Both the position numbers and the translations under genes were made by a program. Shown piece by piece: positions 37,574 to 46,008 of a DNA stretch of 64,000 bases. How positions within the stretch are numbered: the first letter of the stretch is position 1; every line of letters starts with the position of its first letter. The notes beneath the pieces were generated by a model. The model saw only the letters and a list, made by a program, of their open reading frames with translations, did not search any database and was not told the origin of the DNA. The DNA is from Paenibacillus_D sp047238105 (lineage in GTDB: Bacteria > Bacillota > Bacilli > Paenibacillales > Paenibacillaceae), in NCBI RefSeq assembly GCF_047238105.1, contig NZ_JBDFMD010000001.1, forward strand, positions 1,674,001 to 1,738,000, written 5' to 3'.

Positions 37574-37723
37574 TTAAGGCAGCATCGAGCCGATTCTCGT
37601 ATTGGCCGTGTTGCCCTGGGATTGGATCTGGGCCTGCGTCCCCGTGTTATCCTGCGTGATGATGGCGTTGAACAGCAGGATCACGACTACCAGCATCATT
37701 ACAGTCATCAGTATATTGCGCAT
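37574..37723 (-). CDS. 49-residue membrane protein (tad-like cluster)
   Basis: Tiny gene, ATG at 37723 after GGAGGTGAG. The peptide MRNILMTVMMLVVVILLFNAI is a TM helix; the tail is Gln/Asn/Thr-rich (TQDNTGTQAQIQSQGNTANT). It lies between the TadC-like gene and the 48-residue protein and is likely a pilin-like or assembly subunit. It is smaller than Flp pilins and lacks their cleavage motif. Confidence 0.6.
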   Translation of the reverse strand: MRNILMTVMMLVVVILLFNAIITQDNTGTQAQIQSQGNTANTRIGSMLP

Positions 37724-37745
37724 GCATCTCTCACCTCCTTAGCAA

Positions 37746-38639
37746 CTAATTGAGACTCTCGAACAGCTTCTGGCCTTCTTGGACCCACGGATGGATGAAG
37801 ATCTGAAACATGTACAGGATCGGCAAACCCGCCAGCAGGAATAGAAGATAAGAGGCCGATTCCTTACGGCTCTCCCGCACCAACTCGATCTTCTCCTTGT
37901 AATCCTGGATGTGCTCGCGCAGCAAACGGTAATACTCTTCGCTCTCATGGAGCCGCAGCGAGCTGATCGTCTCGGCAAAGGTCATCCCTTCATCGGTGCC
38001 CAGCCGCAGCTTGAATCGCCGCAGTGCATCATCCGCATCCTGATACCACTCCGCCAGCAGCCGCTCCAGATCGCCTCGGATCGCCCGGGCATAAGGCAGG
38101 CAGCGCATCAGCTTGGTATGGATATGCAGCGACGAGCCCGACAGATACAGCAGCTGCGTGCTGATGAGGTAGATCTCGCGGGTGATCCGCTGGGCCCGAA
38201 GACGCTGGAGCGACTCCAGCCACGGCTTGTCCCAGACGATCATTCCGTACAGGCATGCGGCTGCCGCCAGAGCGATATAGAGCCAGGATGGCGAGACGGG
38301 CACCAGCGCCCGGCCAAGCGCGATCAATCCGGCGAACAGTGGTATCACGGTGAGCGCTGCCCGCCGGAACATCAGATAGATGGCCGGATCCAGACCGAAA
38401 TTCAGACCGCCGAGCATCGTCTCGTACGTGCGGAACGAAGCGCTCTCCCGGGAGAGGCCCCAGAGCCGCAGCCAGCGCTCGGGCACTTCCCGCTGGCGCC
38501 AGCTCTGCTGCATCGCGTGCAGCCAGCGGGGCGGGCGCTCGGCCAGCGCCTTCAGCAGCGCGGCCGCGCAGATGAAGCCGGTGACGTATTGACCAGCCAG
38601 CGCCGCCCAGAGGACGAGCCGGCTCATCTCGGCATGCAT
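37746..38639 (-). CDS. TadC-like type II/IV secretion platform protein
   Basis: 297 residues with about four to five membrane segments and a long cytoplasmic helical domain (THTKLMRCLPYARAIRGDLERLLAEWYQDADDALRRF). This is the TadC layout, the second inner-membrane platform protein of tad pili. An early TM segment and the two C-terminal ones (SYLLFLLAGLPILYMFQIFI) are clear. It follows TadB by 13 bp. Similarity by eye to the T2SS F domain is only moderate. Confidence 0.65.
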   Translation of the reverse strand: MHAEMSRLVLWAALAGQYVTGFICAAALLKALAERPPRWLHAMQQSWRQREVPERWLRLWGLSRESASFRTYETMLGGLNFGLDPAIYLMFRRAALTVIPLFAGLIALGRALVPVSPSWLYIALAAAACLYGMIVWDKPWLESLQRLRAQRITREIYLISTQLLYLSGSSLHIHTKLMRCLPYARAIRGDLERLLAEWYQDADDALRRFKLRLGTDEGMTFAETISSLRLHESEEYYRLLREHIQDYKEKIELVRESRKESASYLLFLLAGLPILYMFQIFIHPWVQEGQKLFESLN

Positions 38640-38652
38640 AGCCTCACTTCCT

Positions 38653-39585
38653 TTACATTTTCTTGCGGGACAGCCACAGCCCCATCACAAATGACAGACA
38701 GATCAGTACCGCAGCATTGAGCAGCAGGTCGCGGCCATGGGGATCCAACACGTAGTAGTAATAAGCACTCTCGGGATTGTACCGGAAGTTGATGCCGACG
38801 AAGAGCGCCAGGAAGACAACCGGCGAGAAGTTGGCGATCCGGATCTCGAGCAGCCGGTTGCGCTCCTGCTGATTGGCCCGGCGGGCCTTCCGCATATCCG
38901 TGATCAGCTCCTTGAGATTGTCGGCCACCGGGTGTCCCTCGGCCAGCGCAACACGCATGATCTGGGCAAAATAATCACCCCACACGTGTCCGAGCGCGCC
39001 GGCAAAAATCCGCAGCGAGGCCTCGTCATCGCCCCGCACCGACAGATTGCGCTGCAGTTGCTCGAAAATGTGCTGCATCTCGCCCAGCATGCGGCGCTCC
39101 TCTACGGTCCGCTGCAGCGCGATCTTGATCTGCCTGCCGCCACTGATGAGATAGCACTGATAGAACAGCTCGACCGCCGGCAGGAAATCCATCCGGGTCT
39201 GGAGCTGTCGATGCGTCAGCAGCATCCGCAGGCACAGGTACGGCGCTGCGCCTGCCAATCCTCCGCTCAGCAGAACGCCTTTGATGCTCTGGAAGAGGAT
39301 CCCGCCAACCGCGAGACCACACAGGAGCATCATGCAGGAGAGGAGCAGGAAGCCCCCCGCCCCCAGCGGCCAGCGCATCGCCTCGAGCGCATCGGAGAGA
39401 TGGCTTGCGAGGCGGCGGTTGGCCGTGAGCAGCCCCATCAGCTTCACGCTCCACCTGGCCCGCTGACGGTAGAGGAGACGGTCGGTGCGCTGCTCCTGCT
39501 CGGCCATTAGCAGCATGATGCGCTGGAGCATAATCAGCAGCAGCAGGAAGAGGACGGCGGCTGCCAGCCAGAGCCACGGGGTCAT
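38653..39585 (-). CDS. TadB-like type II/IV secretion platform protein
   Basis: 310 residues. TM segments at the N-terminus (LWLAAAVLFLLLLIMLQRIM), around 85-125, and a C-terminal pair; in between a helical T2SS F domain (VELFYQCYLISGGRQIKIALQRTVEE and VALAEGHPVADNLKELITDM). It overlaps the TadA stop by four bases. With TadC it would form the membrane platform turned by the ATPase. Confidence 0.7.
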   Translation of the reverse strand: MTPWLWLAAAVLFLLLLIMLQRIMLLMAEQEQRTDRLLYRQRARWSVKLMGLLTANRRLASHLSDALEAMRWPLGAGGFLLLSCMMLLCGLAVGGILFQSIKGVLLSGGLAGAAPYLCLRMLLTHRQLQTRMDFLPAVELFYQCYLISGGRQIKIALQRTVEERRMLGEMQHIFEQLQRNLSVRGDDEASLRIFAGALGHVWGDYFAQIMRVALAEGHPVADNLKELITDMRKARRANQQERNRLLEIRIANFSPVVFLALFVGINFRYNPESAYYYYVLDPHGRDLLLNAAVLICLSFVMGLWLSRKKM

Positions 39586-40967
39586 CCGGCTGCCGCTCCC
39601 ACGCGCGCCCAGCTGGGCGCCGACTGCAGCCTCGCCTCCGCCTGTCGCGAAGGTCGATCCGGATAGTTCCAGCTCCGGCTGCCCTCGTCATACCGAGCCC
39701 AGTCCCGTACCCGGACGCGCCCGTCTTCCCACTGCAGCTCGCCGATCCGGTAAACCCGGCGCTTGCCTCCGCTCTGTCGCATCTCGATGCCGATCTGCGT
39801 CACATACCGGGTGATCCGCTTGCTGAGACGCTCGGGATTCATCGAACGGCCGTCGAGCATGCACATGTCGGTGATGGCTTCGGGCACGTCTTCCAGCTCA
39901 TTGGCGTGGACGGTCGTCATGCTGCCCGAGTGCCCTCGCGTGCAGGCGCGGACGTAGATATTGGCATCCTCGTCCCGGATCTCGGCGTGGACGATCCGCT
40001 GCGGCGACTGACGCAGCGCCAGCTTGAAGGCCTGGGCAGCCTTATGGGCCTCGTCCTCTTCGTCCGCCTCGTACTCGACGATATTCTTGCGGGGGAAGTC
40101 GCGCCGCAGCATCATCTCCAGCCGGGTCTCGATCGTGATGATCCGCTCTTCATCCGGAAGAGAGGCGATCAGCGCCTTGATGAGGTGCGTCTTGCCGCTG
40201 TTGGTCGGTCCGATCACCACCAGGTTAAAGCGGGCTTCCAGCAGGGCCAGCAGCATATGCATGACGGTTTCGTTCATCGTCGCTTTGTCCGGCTCGCACA
40301 GCAGCGGCAGATCGAAATGACGCACCGTATAAAAACGGAGGGTCAGCGTCGGCTCCGAAGTGAAGCCGAAGCCCGTCATCGTCACCCGCGATCCGTCCGT
40401 GAGCATCACCTCGGCCCACCGCTTGCGGGGATTGATCCGGTCGTTGTTGTAGAGGACCAGATTCTGCTGGATGCGCTCGACTTCAGCGATAGAATCAAAC
40501 GCATAGGGAGACAAGACTGCTCTGCCGTCCCTGATCTCATAGATGCGGGTGCCGACCACCTGAATCTCCTCCAGCCCTTCCTTGTGCTGCAGCACCAGCT
40601 CGAGCACGTGCAGCCCGATCACTTCGGCAAACAGAGCTTCAGCCAGCGACTGGTAGGGATGGCTGTAGCCTTGCAGCTGATGGATGCGCTGACGGATCAG
40701 CCGGTCATCGATGACCGCCAGCAGCTCAGACCGCTCCTCCGGGAAACCTAGGACGGCGCGGTTCAGACGCTCGCTGTAGGAACGCCGCTCCTCTTCCGAC
40801 GAGCCGCGAGGCGTCGCCAGATAGTTGCGGATGTCCTCGGCCAATGCCTGGAACTCCTGATCTGCGGCCTGCGGCGACCTAGCCTCTACAGGGCTGTCCT
40901 GCGGATCCATCCGCAGCTGCGTCGCATAGGCCGACGGGGAGAACCGCCCCTCATCCAGCCGCTTCAT
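39582..40967 (-). CDS. TadA/CpaF-like secretion ATPase
   Basis: 461 residues of the type II/IV secretion ATPase family, driving pilus assembly from the cytoplasm. Walker A is GPTNSGKTHL, Walker B-like region IVHAEIRDEDANIYVRACTRGHSGSMTTVHANE carries the Asp box and His box of VirB11/CpaF ATPases. The N-terminal domain includes LNRAVLGFPEERSELLAVIDDR. The ATG at 40967 overlaps the previous stop (ATGA). Confidence 0.82.
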   Translation of the reverse strand: MKRLDEGRFSPSAYATQLRMDPQDSPVEARSPQAADQEFQALAEDIRNYLATPRGSSEEERRSYSERLNRAVLGFPEERSELLAVIDDRLIRQRIHQLQGYSHPYQSLAEALFAEVIGLHVLELVLQHKEGLEEIQVVGTRIYEIRDGRAVLSPYAFDSIAEVERIQQNLVLYNNDRINPRKRWAEVMLTDGSRVTMTGFGFTSEPTLTLRFYTVRHFDLPLLCEPDKATMNETVMHMLLALLEARFNLVVIGPTNSGKTHLIKALIASLPDEERIITIETRLEMMLRRDFPRKNIVEYEADEEDEAHKAAQAFKLALRQSPQRIVHAEIRDEDANIYVRACTRGHSGSMTTVHANELEDVPEAITDMCMLDGRSMNPERLSKRITRYVTQIGIEMRQSGGKRRVYRIGELQWEDGRVRVRDWARYDEGSRSWNYPDRPSRQAEARLQSAPSWARVGAAAG

Positions 40968-41812
40968 GAGCCTACCTCGTTGCGGTGGCTCATCAGCTTG
41001 CGATACCATGGCTGTCCGTTCATCCCTGACTTTCCGGCAATCACATGCTTCGCCATCAGATGCTCGGCCGTTCGGCGCATCGTCTGTTTCCCTTGCTGAT
41101 CCGAAGCGATCCAGGTGTCCAGGCGCCCGCTATCCAGCTGAGACAATAGCGATTCTGAGATTTTCATTTCTTCCACGACATTCAGTCCGGTTTCTTTGCG
41201 AATATCTTTCACAGGAAAACCTCCGTTCTTCCAAGGTGGGTGTATGACAATGCCTTCCATTCCAGCGGCTGTGATCCCAAACAACGGCGCGACCTGACCG
41301 ATCCAGCGCTGGCCGTCTTCCTGAAAACTGGACAGCGCACTGCTTGTGGCGACCAGCCGCGAGTCGGCCATCCGCATCGCCGTGATCGTCGCCGCATTGT
41401 CCCAGTAGGCGCTGACATCAGCCAGCGTCAGCCGGTAGGCTTCCCTAGCCACTGTGAGCAGATGCTCTATATCCTCCGGGGCAAAAAACTCAGCCTGATC
41501 CCGCATCAGATTGCCGAACAGGACGGACACCCCCGGGCAAGCGGGAGGCGTATAGGCTGCCCTCTTGAGCTTGTCCGCCGTCAGCGTCCCGGAGCGGAGC
41601 TCCGGCCGAAGCGAATCGAGGGTCACGGCCGGACGATCGACGCCCAGATATCTGTGCAGCTTGGCGCTCTTCAGATTGAGGCACAGCAGGCCGACCGGCT
41701 GACCGCTCAGCCTGGCGACCTGAGCTGCGGTCGCGAATGCTGCGGCCGAGGTGCCAATGTTGGGCGTCGTGCCCGTAATAACAGTTAAGGCGTGATATCC
41801 CATGCTGCTCAT
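40964..41812 (-). CDS. CpaE-like protein with degenerate P-loop
   Basis: About 282 residues of the MinD/CpaE type. The first strand reads HALTVITGTTPNIGTSAAAFATAAQVARLSG, aligned with a deviant Walker A (KGGxGKT), but the conserved lysines are absent, so ATP binding is doubtful. The start at 41812 overlaps the previous stop. CpaE proteins position pilus machinery. It sits between CpaB- and CpaF-like genes, the normal tad order. Confidence 0.65.
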   Translation of the reverse strand: MSSMGYHALTVITGTTPNIGTSAAAFATAAQVARLSGQPVGLLCLNLKSAKLHRYLGVDRPAVTLDSLRPELRSGTLTADKLKRAAYTPPACPGVSVLFGNLMRDQAEFFAPEDIEHLLTVAREAYRLTLADVSAYWDNAATITAMRMADSRLVATSSALSSFQEDGQRWIGQVAPLFGITAAGMEGIVIHPPWKNGGFPVKDIRKETGLNVVEEMKISESLLSQLDSGRLDTWIASDQQGKQTMRRTAEHLMAKHVIAGKSGMNGQPWYRKLMSHRNEVGS

Positions 41813-42537
41813 GGCTGCCCTCCCGTCTGCTGCGGCCGCACCGAGTCCAGCGACATCGGGCTGTAGGCGATGACCAGCTTGTGTCCGCCCTGCTTGCACA
41901 GCTGGTCGATGCGCAGCCACTGCTCTTCCGTCAGGTTGAGATTGACGTAGTCGATCATCGCATTGGCATCGCGCCGCGACGCATACATCTTCTCGCGGTC
42001 GCCGTTGGCCAGTGAGAGGATATTAGGATTCTTCGGATCATCCACCTCCAGATTGCCGGAGGTCTTCACCGAGGCAACAGTAACCAATTGGTCAAACAAT
42101 CGGGAGGAAGCTGTCTCCTCGCCTGAGATGTAGAGCACGACCCGGTCCCCGGCCCGGATCCCGTTGGACACGCTAAGCACATAGTCCCGGGGGATCTGGA
42201 AGGTGGATTCGTCCCGCTTCGGCAGCAAACGGTAGGGACTGACCTTCCAGGACAGGATCGGCTCGCCCTCTCCGAGCGGCACCGCCGTCTCCAGACTGAC
42301 CACTTCCGCCGCACTCAGGATCATCTCCTGCTCATAAGAGGCTTTGGCGATCCACTTGGTAGTCAGCATATCGGCCGTGAGCTGCTCACCCGTAGCGACA
42401 AAACGGCTGGGCACGATGATCTGAACGGTCTCCTGCAGTTCGATCTGCTTCAACTGGAGTACGTAAATGCTGTACACGAGCACGCCAGATAGTACGGCGG
42501 CCAGCAGACTGATCAATACATTTCTTCTACGATTCAT
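41809..42537 (-). CDS. CpaB/RcpC-like SAF-domain protein
   Basis: 242 residues. An N-terminal TM (VLISLLAAVLSGVLVYSIYVLQL) is followed by a SAF-type domain (VPSRFVATGEQLTADMLTTKWI), a hallmark of RcpC/CpaB proteins in Flp pilus assembly. ATG 42537 follows GGGAGG. A longer in-frame start further upstream runs through the terminator stem in the leader and is unlikely. First gene of the tad-like operon. Confidence 0.75.
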   Translation of the reverse strand: MNRRRNVLISLLAAVLSGVLVYSIYVLQLKQIELQETVQIIVPSRFVATGEQLTADMLTTKWIAKASYEQEMILSAAEVVSLETAVPLGEGEPILSWKVSPYRLLPKRDESTFQIPRDYVLSVSNGIRAGDRVVLYISGEETASSRLFDQLVTVASVKTSGNLEVDDPKNPNILSLANGDREKMYASRRDANAMIDYVNLNLTEEQWLRIDQLCKQGGHKLVIAYSPMSLDSVRPQQTGGQP

Positions 42538-42560
42538 GACGCCTCCCTCATGCAAGCAAC

Positions 42561-42604
42561 AAAAAAAGAACGCAGCAGGGGTATAGTCCCTTGCTTGCGT
42601 TCTT
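42561..42604 (-). terminator. Terminator in the leader of the tad-like operon
   Basis: AAGAACGC (42566-42573) and GCGTTCTT (42597-42604) form the outer stem of a longer hairpin; seven T follow on the minus strand. It lies between the promoter and the first gene, so it would attenuate the operon. No alternative antiterminator fold was found by eye. Confidence 0.6.
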
Positions 42605-42654
42605 CGCATAGCCGTTGCTTATTTAGTATGAATATGTAAATCTTTGATGAGGCT

Positions 42655-42683
42655 ATATTACCAGAAATTTCTGGAGCTGTCTA
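42655..42683 (-). promoter_or_regulatory. tad-like operon promoter with operator palindrome
   Basis: Minus-strand TAGACA (42678-42683), 17-bp spacer, TAATAT (42655-42660). The perfect palindrome CCAGAAATTTCTGG (42661-42674) sits in the spacer, a classic repressor location. Confidence 0.6.
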
Positions 42684-42812
42684 CCATAAGGTAATATTTT
42701 TTTCTAGTGGTTCCTATACTGATGCAGACGACCTAATATTTCCTCTGCATAAGTGCATGCTAATAACAGGTGGACACACACCATTACACAGTCGATTTGG
42801 AGGGATCACAAT

Positions 42813-43415
42813 ATGCAAGCAAGCAGACGATTTATCGTCGGCATCGCCATGCTCGGCCTCAGCGTTGGCCTGGCGGGCTATGATGCCTCTCCTTCACAGG
42901 CCGCTGCTCCGGAAAGTCTCGTCCATGCCGTCCATATCGCCTCACCCGTGGAGGATCACCCGCGCCAGGAAGAGCAAGAAGGCGAGCGTCACGAGCACCG
43001 CACCCGACGCCCCCATCATGACTGGGGACTGCAGGGGGCAGCCCATCACGAGATGTACCTGAAGCTGCTGGTCGATAAATACGCTCCGAACACGGCCAAA
43101 GCGTGGGAACCGGTGCTGAAGGAAGCAACCCAGCTGCGTACCGAGCTTCATCAGGCGATCTCGGGACTATCGCCGGAGGCGCGCCAGAAGTGGAAGGAAG
43201 CCCGCAAAACGAAACAGCCGTCAAATTGGCAAGCTCAGCGTACAAAAGTGAGGGAAGTGCACCGCGCCTTTGACGCGGCTATCGCTTCCAAAGATCAGGT
43301 CCGTATCAGCGCAGCCTTAAATGAGATGCTCCGGATGACCCGGGAGCAAAACAAGTGGATGGCCGGCAAGCTGGCCGAACTTAGGCAGGAAGGCGCTTCT
43401 GCCACATCCAGCTAG
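42813..43415 (+). CDS. Exported helical protein of unknown function
   Basis: 200 residues with a signal peptide (FIVGIAMLGLSVGLAGYDASPSQA) and a His/Arg/Glu-rich linker (HRTRRPHHDWG). The rest is helical, with SGLSPEARQKWKEARKTKQPSNW, somewhat reminiscent of Spy/CpxP-type proteins but not assigned. GGAGGG precedes ATG 42813. It is transcribed away from the tad-like operon, sharing the intergenic region. Confidence 0.6.
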   Translation: MQASRRFIVGIAMLGLSVGLAGYDASPSQAAAPESLVHAVHIASPVEDHPRQEEQEGERHEHRTRRPHHDWGLQGAAHHEMYLKLLVDKYAPNTAKAWEPVLKEATQLRTELHQAISGLSPEARQKWKEARKTKQPSNWQAQRTKVREVHRAFDAAIASKDQVRISAALNEMLRMTREQNKWMAGKLAELRQEGASATSS

Positions 43416-43467
43416 AAATCCTCAAATAAGACTCGCACGGGGGCTAGCCTAGGGGCGCCAGACATAG

Positions 43468-43490
43468 CAAAAAGCCCTCCAAGGAGGGCT
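43468..43490 (-). terminator. Terminator of the ndoAI-ndoA operon
   Basis: AGCCCTCC/GGAGGGCT stem followed on the minus strand by TTTTTGC. Also ends the plus-strand gene region. Confidence 0.55.
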
Positions 43491-43507
43491 CCGGCGATAC
43501 GTTCACT

Positions 43508-43560
43508 GAGCATAAACGGCTTCCCCCTTCCCGGATGGGACGCGGGAAGCCGCTATGCTC
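43508..43560 (-). other. Long hairpin directly after ndoA
   Basis: GAGCATA and TATGCTC, then CGGCTTCCC and GGGAAGCCG, form two nested stems next to the ndoA stop. No T-run follows, so a transcript-stabilising 3' hairpin is possible. Confidence 0.4.
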
Positions 43561-43911
43561 TTAAAAATCGATCAGACCGACGCTGATCTGCAGCGATTCG
43601 TCCACCTTGCGCATCGTCTCATCGTCAAGATGGGTAATCTTGTCGGTGAGACGCTGCTTGTCGATCGTGCGGATCTGCTCCAGCAGGATGACCGAATCTC
43701 GATCAAACTCATGCGTTGCCGCATCGATCTCGACATGGGTCGGCAGCTTCGCCTTCTGGATCTGGGCCGTGATGGCCGCCACGATGACCGTCGGGCTGAA
43801 GCGGTTGCCGATATCATTCTGGATAACCAGAACAGGACGCACCCCGCCCTGCTCCGAGCCTACAACAGGTGACAAATCTGCGAAGAACACATCACCGCGC
43901 TTTACGATCAA
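43561..43911 (-). CDS. ndoA: NdoA/MazF-type mRNA interferase toxin
   Basis: 116 residues, the EndoA (MazF-fold) endoribonuclease of the PemK family. The start MIVKRGDVFFADLSPVVGSEQGGVRPVLVIQND and the following IGNRFSPTVIVAAITA are closely typical of NdoA. It cleaves mRNA at U-containing sites when the antitoxin is lost. It lies three bases after ndoAI on the same strand. Confidence 0.95.
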   Translation of the reverse strand: MIVKRGDVFFADLSPVVGSEQGGVRPVLVIQNDIGNRFSPTVIVAAITAQIQKAKLPTHVEIDAATHEFDRDSVILLEQIRTIDKQRLTDKITHLDDETMRKVDESLQISVGLIDF

Positions 43912-43914
43912 ACT

Positions 43915-44187
43915 CTACACCCCGCTTACGAGACGACCGAGCATGCTTTCGGCCTCTTCCTCCACCAAAAAAGCTTCCGAGGCCATGTTGAGGTTGATTT
44001 TGGCCATCTCAAGATAGCCGCGCTGCATGGACTCCCGGATCTGGCGTTTTTTGCGCTCGATAAGATATAACCTCATCGCCTGGCGGATAAACTCACTGCG
44101 GTTCGAATTTTCACGCGCCACAATTCCATCCACTTCCTGCAACAGATGATTCGGTAAGCTGATCATGATCCGCTTCGTATTCTGCAT
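43915..44187 (-). CDS. ndoAI: NdoAI/MazE-type antitoxin
   Basis: 90 residues. A ribbon-helix-helix domain (KRIMISLPNHLLQEVDGIVARENSNRSEFIRQAMRLY) binds DNA and the C-terminal tail binds NdoA. The ATG at 44187 follows GGTGG; TTG or GTG codons just upstream are alternative starts. It is the first gene of the two-gene toxin-antitoxin operon. Confidence 0.88.
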   Translation of the reverse strand: MQNTKRIMISLPNHLLQEVDGIVARENSNRSEFIRQAMRLYLIERKKRQIRESMQRGYLEMAKINLNMASEAFLVEEEAESMLGRLVSGV

Positions 44188-44508
44188 ATTGACCACCAAG
44201 TCCGCACCCCCAAAACATTTCCAAAGAAAACCTATTCCCATTATTTCGATAAACAGAACGAAATATACATTCCCATATCTATGCCCGGCGTAAAGCAAAT
44301 ATGATGTACACGCTGTATAATGTGCGATATATTCATTGGCTGTTCTACATATTCGAGATGTAGGCCCCGAATTCCTCCATACCCGAAAAATAAATTGTCG
44401 CTTGTTGTCCCATCGCCGGCGGCAAACTGTGCCGCGCCGGATAAAGCGGCAGGCGTTGGAAGCGGCATAATCGTCCAACGAAGCGGCCCCCGGACGGCTG
44501 CTGCCGAT
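44188..44508. other. Gap between alr and ndoAI
   Basis: 321 bp without a supported gene. It should hold the ndoAI promoter, but no strong -35/-10 pair is clear. Confidence 0.5.
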
Positions 44509-45663
44509 TCAATCCAGCAGCCGGTTGCTGACGACCCGCTGGCCGTCCTTGAGGAATACCCGCGGTACGCGGTCGGCGAGCATGCATGTCACCTCATAGT
44601 TGATCGTGCCCAGCTCGCCCGCTAGCTCCTCGGCCGAGATCGTCTCGTCTCCCTGGGAGCCCATCAAGACCACTTCCTCGCCCGGCTGGACATCGTCGTC
44701 CGGGATGGCGATCATGCACTGATCCATGCAGATCGTCCCCAGTACAGGCACCCGGCGGCCGCGCAGCAGCGCCTCTGCATGGCCGGTCAGCATCCGACTG
44801 TACCCGTCGGCATAGCCGACCGGCAGCGTGCCGATCCGCTCGCGCGCGCTCGTCACATATCGGCTGCCGTAGCTGATCCCCCACGACGGCGGAGCCGACT
44901 TGACCATGACGAGCTGCGTCTTCAGGCTCATCACCGGCTGGAGGTGGATGCTCTCATGCGCCACTTCATCCGAGGGGTACAGCCCGTACATGCTGATCCC
45001 AAGACGCAGCATGCTGCCAGCCCACTGCGGAGTATCGATACCTGTGGCAGAGTTGCCGGAATGGATAATCGGGATGCCTTGCAGGCGCCCATATTCGGCA
45101 GCTTCCAGGAAACGATCATGCTGCAGCTGCGTGTAGCTCTTGTCCTGCTCGTCTGCCCGGGCGAAGTGAGTAAAGATGCCTTCGACCTCCACGCCCTTCG
45201 TCCCTAGCGTCCGGCGGATGAAATCCTGCCAATCCTGGTCGGGGAGCAACCCGAGTCGTCCCATACCGGTATCCAGCTTGATATGAACCTTGAGTCGCTT
45301 GCTGCAGGCCGGCAGCAGAGCGATCGCAGCCAGGATATCCTCCCGGAACAGCGCGATCGTAATCTCCTGTTCTCTTGCAAGCTCCAGCCCCTCGGGAGGC
45401 ACGTAGCCCAGCACCATAATCGGCCCGTCGATCCCATCCCGCCGCAACTGCAGCGCTTCGTCCAGGAAAGCCACACCCAGATAATCGACGCCGCATGCAA
45501 GCGCCTCCCTGGCAACCCCCGCCGCTCCATGGCCGTAGGCGTTGGCCTTGACCGAAGCCATCAGCCGTGTCCCGGCGGGCATATGATTGCGGAAGGCGGA
45601 GATGTTATGCCGCAAAGCGTCCAGGGAAATCTCGGCGATCGTCGGACGGTAATACAAACTCAC
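44509..45663 (-). CDS. alr: Alanine racemase
   Basis: 384 residues. PLP-dependent conversion of L- to D-alanine for peptidoglycan. The PLP lysine is Lys39 in SVKANAYGHG; the barrel continues with KLDTGMGRLG, THFARAD and HSGNSAT, then SYGSRYVT and PVGYADGYSR. GTG start at 45663 follows GAAGGTG; a longer frame upstream is unsupported. The order ydcC-like-alr-ndoAI-ndoA matches B. subtilis. Confidence 0.95.
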   Translation of the reverse strand: MSLYYRPTIAEISLDALRHNISAFRNHMPAGTRLMASVKANAYGHGAAGVAREALACGVDYLGVAFLDEALQLRRDGIDGPIMVLGYVPPEGLELAREQEITIALFREDILAAIALLPACSKRLKVHIKLDTGMGRLGLLPDQDWQDFIRRTLGTKGVEVEGIFTHFARADEQDKSYTQLQHDRFLEAAEYGRLQGIPIIHSGNSATGIDTPQWAGSMLRLGISMYGLYPSDEVAHESIHLQPVMSLKTQLVMVKSAPPSWGISYGSRYVTSARERIGTLPVGYADGYSRMLTGHAEALLRGRRVPVLGTICMDQCMIAIPDDDVQPGEEVVLMGSQGDETISAEELAGELGTINYEVTCMLADRVPRVFLKDGQRVVSNRLLD

Positions 45664-46008
45664 AGTAAGACACCTTCTTCCCTGGCCATGCAAAAACAAC
45701 TGCCTCGCCCGCTTAGGACGGGGAAGGCTTGCTGTCACAAACCTGTACAATTACAATATGGAGATTGCATACAGCCGTTTCACCATGACGACCCTATAAA
45801 CCAATATGACTAATGTTAAACCGTTCCCGAGGTACTGTCAATGCGCTAAAAGATGAGAATTTCTGTCGCCGATTGGAAGTCTCGAACCACTCGAGGAAAA
45901 GTGAACAAAACCGGCAGATGCAGATTGACCCTGCACTCCGGAAACAATAGCTGCTAATTGGGAGAATCGGGAGAAAAAAGCCGGCAGTCGCCGGCTCTTT
46001 GATAGCTA
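45664..46008. other. Gap between alr and the YdcC-like gene
   Basis: 345 bp with no gene. It holds the terminator at 45973-45996 and a GC-rich hairpin followed by GTTGTTTTT (about 45700-45735, minus strand), perhaps a leader terminator of alr. Confidence 0.45.
45973..45996 (-). terminator. Terminator after the YdcC-like gene
   Basis: AGCCGGC and GCCGGCT with an AGTC loop; on the minus strand TTTTTT follows. Confidence 0.75.

Noticed and set aside
42558..42609. Extended start of the CpaB-like protein (MRRTQARDYTPAAFFF)
   Set aside because: The coding sense would run through a strong terminator hairpin, and ATG 42537 has a good ribosome site.
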